Source of the DNA: an uncultured Treponema sp. | GTDB taxonomy: Bacteria > Spirochaetota > Spirochaetia > Treponematales > Treponemataceae | Assembly (NCBI GenBank): GCA_946186185.1 | Contig: CAMHMJ010000004.1 | Location: forward strand, 62,001-126,000 | Direction: 5' to 3' | DNA: 64,000 bases | In this document: piece by piece, positions 35,966-44,223 of the stretch | Position numbering within the stretch: position 1 is the first letter of the stretch | Layout of the letters: each line of letters opens with the position of its first letter | Program-made: the position numbers and the translations under genes | Notes under the pieces: model-generated | Told to the model about the DNA's origin: nothing | The model's input: only the letters and a program-made list of their open reading frames with translations | The model's database searches: none

Positions 35966-36009
35966 CGCCATTTGGCTATAAGTATAGCGCCAATTGGCGT
36001 TATTCGCAA
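35966..36009 (-). promoter_or_regulatory. Toxin-antitoxin promoter with two palindromic operators
   Basis: Minus strand: -35 TTGCGA (36004-36009), 17-bp spacer, -10 TATACT (35981-35986). A perfect palindrome CGCCAATTGGCG (35988-35999) fills the spacer and a related AGCCAAATGGCG (35966-35977) lies just downstream of the -10. The layout is typical of autoregulated toxin-antitoxin operons. Confidence 0.85.
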
Positions 36010-36040
36010 GGTGTTTTTGTAACATATTTTTACTCAAAAA

Positions 36041-37618
36041 TTATGCAAAAAGTTCAGTTTTCTTAAGCCATTCTGCAACCGCAGTAGCTTCCTTGTCGAG
36101 GGCGCGGTCGTCTTCTACAAAGGCGCTCATCTTGCGGACTTCTGCGTGAACCTGCTTTGTGAAAGGAGCAAAATCGTCGATTCCTGCAAGGTCAACTGCC
36201 TGCATTGCGGCAAGAAGGTGAGTTGCAAACTGAAGGTAAACCAGGTCAATCTGTTCGCTCAATTTGCGGGCAGAAATTGTTCCCATACTTACCTTATCCT
36301 GGTTCAGGGCTTCAGTTGGTGCAGAAGTCAAAGAAACAGGGAAGCAGTAGGTTGCAACTTCACCGCGGATTGCGCTGATTGAAATCTGAGCAGCCTTAAA
36401 GCCCAGTCGCAGGCCGGCGCGAGGATGGTCAGCAGGAGTAAATGGAATCAGATTTTCTGTAAGACCGTTAAACTTTCCGTCAATGATAATTTCAGCCTGC
36501 TTGTCTGAAAGATCTGCAATATTTGCAAGGGCGGTTCTGAGGTAGTCGCAGGCAGCGCAGATGTGTCCGCCGTAGAAGTTACCGGTGTTGTAAACCTGTC
36601 CTACATCGATATCAACCAGCGGATTATCGTTGGCGCTGTTCAGTTCTTCGGTAATCCATGCCCGGGCCATGCTCAGAGTATCTCGGTAAACGCCGTTAAT
36701 CTGAGGCGCACAGCGGATGGAATATCTGTCCTGAATCTTGTTTGTCTGGGCAACAAAGCCCTTTCCGTTCATTTTTTCAATCTGATTCTTTAAGAAATCC
36801 TCGTACTTCCAGACTCTTTTTGAATCGATGATGATGTTATGAACATAAACGGCACTTTCCATCTGGCCGCGATGATTTTTAAGCTGGCTTACCTTGGTGA
36901 TAAAAGGAGTGTCTTTTCCACGGGTGATTTCTGAGGTTACGGCCGTCAAAAAGTCGGAAATATTTGCAAGGCGTTCAGCCTTTTTCCATGCCAGAGAAGC
37001 AACGGCTGTCATTACGGAAGTACCGTTCATGATTGCAAGACCTTCTTTTGCTTCAATCGGAAGAGGCTCAATTCCTTCAGCCTTAAATGCTTCCATTGTA
37101 GGGCAAACACGGCCCTTATAGTAAACATCCCTCTGCCCCATGATAACGGCTGCAAGATAGCTCAAAGGAGTAAGGTCGCCGGAAGCGCCTACTGAACCCA
37201 GCTGCGGAATTACCGGAATAATATCCTTGTTCAAAAGAGTGAGCATCATTTTTGCAAGCTCAGGACGGATTGCACTGTGCGCACCCTTTACGTTTCCGTT
37301 CAGGCGGGCAAGAACTACGGCACGGCCTGTTTCATGATCAAATTTTGGGCCAAGACCGATTCCGTGGTAGGTTGCGATTGTGCGCTGAAGTTCTCCTGCC
37401 TTATCTACACTAATCTGGTTGTGGCAGCTGTCTCCAAAATCGGTGGTAACGCCGTAAGTCGGAACTCCGGTATTAATATAGTCGATTAAGAATTTTCGGG
37501 ATTTTTCCATGCGCTCCCAGAACGCCTTGTCCTCAGGGAGCTTTACTTCTTCGTTTTTATACGCAACTGCGCATACATCTTCAATTGTAAGATTTTCGCC
37601 TTTTACAGTAACTGACAT
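36041..37618 (-). CDS. hutH: HAL/PAL/TAL family aromatic amino acid ammonia-lyase
   Basis: 525 residues. The MIO cofactor forms from Ala-Ser-Gly in GSVGASGDLTPLSYL. Length and the NMDNPL-like block SANDNPLVD fit the family. Histidine ammonia-lyase is the default call, giving urocanate plus ammonia. However, the specificity loop reads IATYHGIGLG (Tyr-His), and the Tyr loop GVTTDFGDSCHNQ differs from the usual GVNTGFG, so the substrate is uncertain. No other hut gene is nearby. Two adjacent ATGs (37618, 37621); the downstream one has better spacing from AGAAGG. Promoter: TATAAT at 37647-37652, TTGGAT 18 bp before. Confidence 0.8.
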   Translation of the reverse strand: MSVTVKGENLTIEDVCAVAYKNEEVKLPEDKAFWERMEKSRKFLIDYINTGVPTYGVTTDFGDSCHNQISVDKAGELQRTIATYHGIGLGPKFDHETGRAVVLARLNGNVKGAHSAIRPELAKMMLTLLNKDIIPVIPQLGSVGASGDLTPLSYLAAVIMGQRDVYYKGRVCPTMEAFKAEGIEPLPIEAKEGLAIMNGTSVMTAVASLAWKKAERLANISDFLTAVTSEITRGKDTPFITKVSQLKNHRGQMESAVYVHNIIIDSKRVWKYEDFLKNQIEKMNGKGFVAQTNKIQDRYSIRCAPQINGVYRDTLSMARAWITEELNSANDNPLVDIDVGQVYNTGNFYGGHICAACDYLRTALANIADLSDKQAEIIIDGKFNGLTENLIPFTPADHPRAGLRLGFKAAQISISAIRGEVATYCFPVSLTSAPTEALNQDKVSMGTISARKLSEQIDLVYLQFATHLLAAMQAVDLAGIDDFAPFTKQVHAEVRKMSAFVEDDRALDKEATAVAEWLKKTELFA

Positions 37619-37646
37619 CATTTGCCTTCTAAAAATAATTTTGCAA

Positions 37647-37676
37647 ATTATACGAAAAAAACAAAAAAAAATCCAA
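37647..37676 (-). promoter_or_regulatory. Promoter of the ammonia-lyase gene
   Basis: Minus strand: -35 TTGGAT (37671-37676), 18-bp T-rich spacer, -10 TATAAT (37647-37652), then a leader of about 20 nt with AGAAGG. Confidence 0.65.
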
Positions 37677-37715
37677 TGGGGCAAATCTTACACATTATAA
37701 TTGAATTTAATAAAA

Positions 37716-37779
37716 AAAATTGGCTACCGGTCGCAACTTGCGGGGCAAAAAAAAACGGGCTCTCCAAGGGGAAAGTCCG
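37716..37779 (-). terminator. Terminator of the HAD lipoprotein gene, embedded in an AAAATTGGC repeat
   Basis: Minus strand: CGGACTTTCC and GGAGAGCCCG (37770-37779, 37756-37765) form a 10-bp stem with one mismatch and one G-U pair, followed by nine T (37747-37755). On the plus strand the same bases belong to a repeat copy starting AAAATTGGCTACCGGTCGC at 37716 and continuing CTTGCGGGGCAAAA and CGGGCTCTCC. So this copy doubles as a terminator. Confidence 0.75.
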
Positions 37780-37797
37780 CTGTTTGTCGTTCAGCAA

Positions 37798-38847
37798 CTA
37801 TTCTTTTTCAACATCGTCGCCGTAGATAGTTTTCCAGTCGTTCTTCATTGAAACCGGAATCCAGCCGTTTTCCTTGCAGGAAGCCAGCATCTTTTCAGCT
37901 TTTTGCGGGTTTCCGTATTCCCGGTCGGTGTCGTCGCAGCAGAGCATGAAGCCCAGGGACTTGTACTTGTTTCCATACATGGCGTAGTTCACCATGCTTG
38001 CGTCGGTAAGGCTGTTTCCAAAGCCCAGAACCGGCTGAACACCGATTTCACGGATAATCGTAACCACCTTGTTCATCTGAAGGTTTTTTACAAGATTTTT
38101 TCCACCCATAACCAGCCTGTCGCCATCCTTAAAGGTGTAGTCCAAGCCGTCCTTGTCTTCCTGATTGCTTGAAACCACAAGGCTGTCTGAACCAATCAGC
38201 TGGTGCGGAGGAAGATTTAATGCCTGTCCCGCAAGACCGCGGACAATAAAACGGTCGGAACCGCTTGATACATAAACGGTAAAATCGTTTGCAGTAAGAT
38301 ATTTTACCACCTGAACCATCGGTTTATAGAAAGCATCCTTTCGCTTCAGGTTTTTGTACCCCGGCTGAGGAGTTTCCATAAAATCCCGGATATAATTTCC
38401 AAGCTCTTCAACCGTCATATCCTTGTAAGCAGAAGCAAGAATGCGCTCGTATTCAGCACTTAAGGGCGGAACATAACCCGTGTCCCGGAAGTTTTCTGCA
38501 ATAAAAAGCTGTTTTGTGTTCGGGGTAAAGCTTTTGTCTTCAAGTACCCGGTGCACAAACATCTGGAAATCAAAATAGGTAGGATGAGTTTCGCAGCAGA
38601 GAGTTCCGTCCATGTCAAAAATGGCAATACGGTTTTCAACCGGGATAAAATCCGGAGAGTTTTTGTCCGTAACCGTTTTTACATATTCAGAAAGAGCTTT
38701 TTTTGCCGGTGCATCATCATTCCACAGGGAAAGAGCCGTCTTTGGATTTTTATCAGCCGCGCTTTTTCCGGAAGCCCCGCCACAGCAGCCTGAAAAACTC
38801 AAGCCCAAACATACTGAAAATACAACAATACTTAGTAACTTCTTCAT
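37798..38847 (-). CDS. Lipoprotein phosphatase of the HAD superfamily
   Basis: 349 residues from the ATG at 38847. Signal peptide with lipobox FSGC, then HAD motifs: I FDMDGTLCC, II VYVSSGSD, III with Lys in MGGKNLVKN, and IV FGNSLTDASM. An exported phosphatase anchored in a membrane; it resembles phosphorylcholine-phosphatase-like HADs, but the substrate is not certain. AGAGAGG precedes the ATG. It starts 2 nt after the PAP2 stop, so the two phosphatases are co-translated. Confidence 0.85.
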   Translation of the reverse strand: MKKLLSIVVFSVCLGLSFSGCCGGASGKSAADKNPKTALSLWNDDAPAKKALSEYVKTVTDKNSPDFIPVENRIAIFDMDGTLCCETHPTYFDFQMFVHRVLEDKSFTPNTKQLFIAENFRDTGYVPPLSAEYERILASAYKDMTVEELGNYIRDFMETPQPGYKNLKRKDAFYKPMVQVVKYLTANDFTVYVSSGSDRFIVRGLAGQALNLPPHQLIGSDSLVVSSNQEDKDGLDYTFKDGDRLVMGGKNLVKNLQMNKVVTIIREIGVQPVLGFGNSLTDASMVNYAMYGNKYKSLGFMLCCDDTDREYGNPQKAEKMLASCKENGWIPVSMKNDWKTIYGDDVEKE

Positions 38848-38849
38848 TT

Positions 38850-39830
38850 TTACCTCTCTTCTTTTCTCTTTGTTACCAGCTTTATAACAAGGGGCCACAA
38901 GGCAACCATATACAGAACTTCTACGCCTCTTGAAATCAGGCAGCCCCAGTTTACACCAAAAAGCTTGCGGCATGGAATCTTAAAATATTCAGACATGAAA
39001 TAGAGAATTACTACGCCCACTAAAGAAACGATGATTCCCTTTACATTCACACCGCTTTCAGCACTCTTAAAATTAAGGCCGGTAGCTTCAAAGCGGATCC
39101 ATTTCTTTTCGATAAAGCGGGCAATACAGAAAGCCGCAAGAACTCCGGAATCTCCAAAGCCGTCCTTGAGCATTTTTGCAGGATCTACAATCAGTTTTCC
39201 GTCCCGGTAGTCCATCGGATATGGTTTTACATTTATGTAAATAAGCACAGCAATTGCAAGAAGAATTCCTCCAAGGAGGAACCAGTTTTCCTTTTCAGGA
39301 TGCTTTTCACAATAAGAAAAGATTTTAGCAGTTCCAAAAAGCACTAAAAGGGTCAGACAAAGGCCCGTAAGAACATCCTGAGGGGTGTGAACTCCAAGAT
39401 AGTTTCGGGAAAAGCCTGTGAGCAAAATCATAATGGCACAGAATATTGAAACAAAGCGGGTTTTCTTGTTCTGCCAGAAGCCCGCAGCCATTCCACCGTA
39501 GAGCGCGGTTCCCATGGTTGTATGTCCGCTTGGAAAAGAATAGCCGGTTGCTTCAACGATTGCATTTCCAGCCGGAATAACCCGAGGATCACGAATCCAC
39601 GGGCGGTACACACAGGCTGTAAGCTTTACAGCCGCATTCACGATTCTTGAGCACTCAAGCCCACCAATGGTAAAAAGCCCGGCACGCTTATCAACGCACC
39701 AGTAAATAAAAGCCGGGAAAATAACAAGCCAGCTTACAGCAACATGAGAAACAAATTCCATAAACGGCGTAAGGGCATCGTTTATGCTGTTTCTGAAGTT
39801 TTGAAGTAACAGTAAGTACGAAATATCCAT
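38850..39830 (-). CDS. PAP2-family membrane phosphatase
   Basis: 326 residues with about seven membrane segments. The acid phosphatase signature is complete: KLTACVYRPW (KX6RP-like), SFPSGHTT, and SRNYLGVHTPQDV. Acts on lipid phosphates or undecaprenyl/phosphatidate-type substrates at the outer face. The Shine-Dalgarno AGGAG belongs to the 87-bp leader copy 2. Confidence 0.9.
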   Translation of the reverse strand: MDISYLLLLQNFRNSINDALTPFMEFVSHVAVSWLVIFPAFIYWCVDKRAGLFTIGGLECSRIVNAAVKLTACVYRPWIRDPRVIPAGNAIVEATGYSFPSGHTTMGTALYGGMAAGFWQNKKTRFVSIFCAIMILLTGFSRNYLGVHTPQDVLTGLCLTLLVLFGTAKIFSYCEKHPEKENWFLLGGILLAIAVLIYINVKPYPMDYRDGKLIVDPAKMLKDGFGDSGVLAAFCIARFIEKKWIRFEATGLNFKSAESGVNVKGIIVSLVGVVILYFMSEYFKIPCRKLFGVNWGCLISRGVEVLYMVALWPLVIKLVTKRKEER

Positions 39831-39836
39831 TTTTGT

Positions 39837-39923
39837 CTCCTGAGAGAAGCAGCTGCGCTGCTTCCTGATATATTGTAAGCCGTTAAGAAAATTGCGAAAG
39901 CAATTTTTAGGCTGTCCACCTCG
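39837..39923 (-). repeat. 87-bp duplicated leader element, copy 2
   Basis: 84/87 identical to 8967-9053. Same two hairpins (AAAATTGC arms; GAAGCAGC/GCTGCTTC arms) and the same CTCTCAGGAG end, which here is the ribosome-binding site of the PAP2 gene. The GTG-initiated frame is also open but runs past the PAP2 ATG without a stop. Confidence 0.75.
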
Positions 39924-39930
39924 TTTATTC

Positions 39931-40053
39931 GTGCAAATATTGAGTTATTAAGTTTCATCTTCAAAATTGGCTCTCAGCGGGAACCCTGTTTGAAAAACGG
40001 CAGTACCGCTTACGCCAATTTTAAGCTGGGTTTTCTAAACTCAATATTTGCAC
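39931..40053. repeat. Nested palindromic repeat, complete copy
   Basis: Inner element 39963-40022: AAAATTGGC/GCCAATTTT ends, AGCGG/CCGCT inner pair, and the same loop motifs GAACCCTG and GAAAAACGGCAGTA as at 12212-12272. Outer perfect 16-bp inverted repeat GTGCAAATATTGAGTT (39931-39946) / its complement (40038-40053). GAG lies 18 nt before the inner element and CTC 17 nt after it. Confidence 0.85.
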
Positions 40054-40078
40054 TACTTAAATAGTCGTCTGCTACAAA

Positions 40079-43000
40079 CTACTCCCAGCCCCAGTCCCAG
40101 TGGAAGTCGATCTCGCCTTCACTGGAGTTGTGGAGTTTCCAGCGGTTTCCGTCGCTATAGGAGCCGTTCTGCTTTCCGGAACGCTCGCCAGTCTTTATAG
40201 AAGATTCTCCGCTCTGTCCGTGGTCGCTGGCCCAGGTACAGGTCCAGGTATCCGTTGCGGAAGAGTAGCTGAAGGTTGCGCGAACCGTTCCAAGATTATC
40301 ATCGCTGGAACTCCTGTCATATTCCGTTGCAGTCCAGCTTGCGTTGAAGGAGTAGTCCCTGGTTCTGGAGAAGGTCTTTGTAATCTTTTTGGTACAGTTG
40401 GAGAACTTCGCCGGATCATTGCCATACTTGTGAATTCTTGATTCTCCAAAACAGTAGGTCTTGTCGTCATCGTCGTCAAATTCTTTTTTGTCTCCGGAAC
40501 CGATATTCAATACAGAAAGGTTCAGATCGTTACAGTTGAAGGACCAGTAGTATTCAGGGTCGTAACCGCCGTCCTGATCTGCATAATCATAGATGTAATG
40601 AGCATAGAAGGTAAGGGTTCCCTGTTCATTTACACCGGTGGAAATATCTTCTACGCTTGAAAGAAGCTGATATTCATAAGTGCTTGCTTTTTCAGAATGG
40701 GCATAAGCATACAGATAGAAGAAGTACTTCGAATTCGTCTGTAATCCAAGAGAAAGTCCGCCCTTCAGCAAAGCAGCAGCTGAAACCTTATAGAGAACTT
40801 CACTGATGGTTGTAAAATCCGAGGTGCTGTCACTGGCTTCCATTGCCTCTGCCCGGGTAAGAACAGTGTCGGGAGCCTTGCTTCCCTTTCGAATCTGCAG
40901 AACGTATCCGCCGTCGCTGGCTTCCGCACGCTCATCAGAATAGGAATCCCAGACAAAGCTGGTCTTTCCACCCCCAAGCTTTCGTGAGCTTACGCTGAAT
41001 CTCCTTAACTCTCGGAATTTAGATTTTGCGTGAATCGTGTAAATCTTTTCTGTTCCGTCCGGAGCGGTACATTTTACATAAATCTCATTGTTACCAACAT
41101 TAAGCTTGATTCCCTTGTTCTTGTCGATTTCCGCATAACTGGCATCCTTTGCGTCCTTTACCATGTATTCAACAGTGGCAAAGGCGATTTTCGGAGTGAT
41201 ATCCAGGTAGATATATTCGTAAAGGTCCGAAATAGTTGCCTCGCCATTGCTGTTAAAACTAATATCCTTAAAGGTTCCGCCCATGTAGTCTGAAAACTTT
41301 GAGGTTCCCAGTCTTGTGTCATTTTTTGCCTTTGGAACCAGCGGGTCAGTATCCTCGGCATCCGGAATGTCGTCGCCGTCGCTGTCAGCTACAACCGGGT
41401 TTGTATAGGCACGACCGGTTTCTGTATCTGAATAAGATGAAACCAGGGTATCCTTATACCAGCCGTAAATTTCTTCAAAATCGGAAAGACCGTCGCCGTC
41501 GGTATCAACCTTGCTGTCGCTTGAACCGTTAATCAGCTCTTCATTCAGAGGAACACCGTCGCCGTCACGGTCAATGCTGTAAATTACTGAAACCTTGTCG
41601 CCGGCATTGATTTTTATGTCTGAAAGCTTCCACTTTGCACTTTCTTCCGCATTTTCAGCATATGGAACATAAATATGAGTCCATGGCTGACCGTTTTTCA
41701 TATAGGTGTGAACTATGTACCAGATACCTTCTTTTTTATCATCCTTGTTAGTTATACCGCAGATGGATTTTAAGTTTCCGGTTTCTGTAAGCTCGTAACC
41801 GTCTTCCCCGGCAGCCGGATTTTGCTTAAAGTTAAGAATGTTGTCAAAAACATACTTCAAATCTGACTCAGTAAACAGGTCGTTTATGGTGGTTGCATTC
41901 TTGTTGTACTGATTCTTTACGGCTACCTTGTAGCTTCTAGCCTTCCGGTTTGATTCATTTCCCCAGTCAATGTAAACCTCGGCGGTTTTTGACTTAACCT
42001 GAGTAAGTGCTTCCGTAAAATCGTTATTACTCATTGTAATTGAATAGCCGGCTACATCTACCTTAAGACCGTTGGACCATTTCAAGAGCTTTTCTGTCTC
42101 ACCCACAGTCAAATCCATACTTAAATTGTAAACGCCGGATTCTGTTCCAGGGGCAATAACGCCAATATCGGAGAAGGATTTTGTTGCAACCGGAACTGCA
42201 TCGTAGGCACAGTTGTTCGGAATTCGGCTTACGGAAATTGCCACGGATTTTATAGAGTAAGCAATAGTTCCAGTATTCTGAAGCTTTAACGGAATGGAAA
42301 TAACGCCACCGCTTACAGTCTGACTGGTTGAAGTTCCGGTGGTCCTTCCGTTCTGCCAGCTTCTGGACCAGCCTTCACTGGACTGCTGAGAGAAAGTGTA
42401 GTTATCACCTTCGGTATCGCTTATGGTTCCGGTAAAATCCTGGCTCATGCCGAATTCAAAGCCTTTTTCACCCCATTTTTCGCTGAAGCCAATCTTGATT
42501 GAACCGGATTTTGTGGTACTTTCACTCTTTGTATTCGAGTTCGTATTTGAGTTGCTTCCCGTTGAACCTTCCGTGTAATTTACAACTTCAGAATCGTTGT
42601 GGGTAGTTCCGCTGGAGAACTTGTATTCGATGTTCGGTTTTCCGGCAAAAATAACCTTAAGTGAAGGTGTATCTGCAATCAGGGGATTAAAGTCATTTGT
42701 ATTTTTAACATACATTTCCTTGATTTCTTTGCCGTCCGACCAGCCGTCACCGTCGGTATCAGCGCTTTCCGGATTCGTATGAAAGTTTGTAAGCTCTTCG
42801 TAATCGGTAAGGCCGTCCTTGTCGGTATCGGTTTTGTCGCCTTCACCCTCCGGATTAAGACCCAAAGCCCAGATTGCGTACAGAGCAACATTTTTATCCG
42901 TTGTAATTGCGCCTCCGTCTGAATATTTTGGCTCCGGATTTTCTGCAGAATATTTCCAGGCTGCATTTTCATCCCAGCCCAAAAATCTTTTTCCTGCAGG

Positions 43001-44206
43001 AGCAACGAGTCCCAGATCTGCAGCGGTCTTAAGGCTGGTTTCGGCACCTTCATAAATCTCCTGAGTCTTTGCAGGTTCAGAATCAGAGAAGCTTCCCCCG
43101 TTAGGATTCAATATTACATTTACCTTTTTGAGCCATTTTGCGTAGAAAACCTTGTCGCCGGTATTTCCTGAATCCAGATATAAAAGGGGCTCTCCCAGAA
43201 ATTCTTCATTGTCATACCAGCCTGCAAAATCGTAGCCGGTTCTTGTAACATTTTCCTGAGTTGGAAGAGCTATTTTTGCAGTCTGGCGGGTGTAAGTTCC
43301 CGGCGCCGTAAAGTTTCCTGAAAAATGCCCTTCATTCAGCTCGTAATTGATATTAAAGAGTTTTCCCATGGTCTGCATAACGCATTCCGATGAGCTTTCA
43401 AAGCCGTTTACAATGGAAGCATATTCCTTGTAGGTTGAAAGAAGCTTTGTTTTTTCATCATCCGCAAAAAACTTGAAAACAACGATGTAGGTTCCTCCCG
43501 GAACACTTTTCTTTTCGTAGGCACAGTTTCCGCCGCCAGTAACCTCAAGTTCTTCGTCTCCGTATCCCGGAATTCTAGGACCTTCCGTACTGTACAGACC
43601 TCCGGTTACCTTTTTAACATTCTCGCCGTCAAAACGGATTTTTACATTTAAGTCGCCTTTTCCGTTAAATTCATCGCTCAAAACTTCAAGCCGCGGACTA
43701 AAGGAAAGACGGTTCACACCTTTTACAATCGTAAAGGTCTTTTTTTCAGTGAACATCATTCCCTTGGTCACTACAATAATGGTGAAGTTATACTCGCCGA
43801 TTTTAAAAGGAATAACGGCGTTTTCCATATCGCTGATGCTTTCCCAGCCGTCTACGATTTCCAAATCATCAATACTGCTCTGGGAACCGGTACCCTGGTA
43901 CGACAGGAAAATATAGGTAATATCCTCAAGACTAACCGATGGAAGCGCCGTTCTTGAAGCAGTCTCCACACTCATTCCAAGGCGAAGGGTTGCAGCACTG
44001 TCAGTAGCACGAACTCCGCCGTTTTCACCGGAAGAGTCCGTGCCCTGTGTACCCCCGGAGCCATTGGTTCCCGAACCCTCAGCGGAATTCACCAAAGCTC
44101 TGTCTACGGCATCATTACATCCGGATAACCAGAATGCAGAAAATGAAAATACCGCAAAAGCTATAAGAAAGCCGTTTATTTTTCTGAATAATCTATTTGA
44201 TTTCAT
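40079..44206 (-). CDS. Large lipoprotein with InlB-type B repeats and thrombospondin type 3 calcium repeats
   Basis: 1375 residues. Lipobox LSGC (Cys30), then a Gly/Ser-rich stretch. Two Listeria-Bacteroides (InlB B) repeat units: TRTGYDFAGWYDNEEFLG...FYAKW and a second GKRFLGWDENAAW...LYAIW (about 330-450). TSP3-like DTDKDGLTDYEE, DTDGDGWSDGKE, DRDGDGVPLNEE, DTDGDGLSDFEE and DSDGDDIPDAED units should bind calcium and form rigid stalks. The region between is Ser/Thr/Asn-rich and beta-strand-like. A surface adhesin or scaffold is inferred. GGAGGTGA precedes the ATG, 17 nt after the preceding lipoprotein gene. Confidence 0.88.
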   Translation of the reverse strand: MKSNRLFRKINGFLIAFAVFSFSAFWLSGCNDAVDRALVNSAEGSGTNGSGGTQGTDSSGENGGVRATDSAATLRLGMSVETASRTALPSVSLEDITYIFLSYQGTGSQSSIDDLEIVDGWESISDMENAVIPFKIGEYNFTIIVVTKGMMFTEKKTFTIVKGVNRLSFSPRLEVLSDEFNGKGDLNVKIRFDGENVKKVTGGLYSTEGPRIPGYGDEELEVTGGGNCAYEKKSVPGGTYIVVFKFFADDEKTKLLSTYKEYASIVNGFESSSECVMQTMGKLFNINYELNEGHFSGNFTAPGTYTRQTAKIALPTQENVTRTGYDFAGWYDNEEFLGEPLLYLDSGNTGDKVFYAKWLKKVNVILNPNGGSFSDSEPAKTQEIYEGAETSLKTAADLGLVAPAGKRFLGWDENAAWKYSAENPEPKYSDGGAITTDKNVALYAIWALGLNPEGEGDKTDTDKDGLTDYEELTNFHTNPESADTDGDGWSDGKEIKEMYVKNTNDFNPLIADTPSLKVIFAGKPNIEYKFSSGTTHNDSEVVNYTEGSTGSNSNTNSNTKSESTTKSGSIKIGFSEKWGEKGFEFGMSQDFTGTISDTEGDNYTFSQQSSEGWSRSWQNGRTTGTSTSQTVSGGVISIPLKLQNTGTIAYSIKSVAISVSRIPNNCAYDAVPVATKSFSDIGVIAPGTESGVYNLSMDLTVGETEKLLKWSNGLKVDVAGYSITMSNNDFTEALTQVKSKTAEVYIDWGNESNRKARSYKVAVKNQYNKNATTINDLFTESDLKYVFDNILNFKQNPAAGEDGYELTETGNLKSICGITNKDDKKEGIWYIVHTYMKNGQPWTHIYVPYAENAEESAKWKLSDIKINAGDKVSVIYSIDRDGDGVPLNEELINGSSDSKVDTDGDGLSDFEEIYGWYKDTLVSSYSDTETGRAYTNPVVADSDGDDIPDAEDTDPLVPKAKNDTRLGTSKFSDYMGGTFKDISFNSNGEATISDLYEYIYLDITPKIAFATVEYMVKDAKDASYAEIDKNKGIKLNVGNNEIYVKCTAPDGTEKIYTIHAKSKFRELRRFSVSSRKLGGGKTSFVWDSYSDERAEASDGGYVLQIRKGSKAPDTVLTRAEAMEASDSTSDFTTISEVLYKVSAAALLKGGLSLGLQTNSKYFFYLYAYAHSEKASTYEYQLLSSVEDISTGVNEQGTLTFYAHYIYDYADQDGGYDPEYYWSFNCNDLNLSVLNIGSGDKKEFDDDDDKTYCFGESRIHKYGNDPAKFSNCTKKITKTFSRTRDYSFNASWTATEYDRSSSDDNLGTVRATFSYSSATDTWTCTWASDHGQSGESSIKTGERSGKQNGSYSDGNRWKLHNSSEGEIDFHWDWGWE

Positions 44207-44223
44207 AAGTCACCTCCTCTCCC

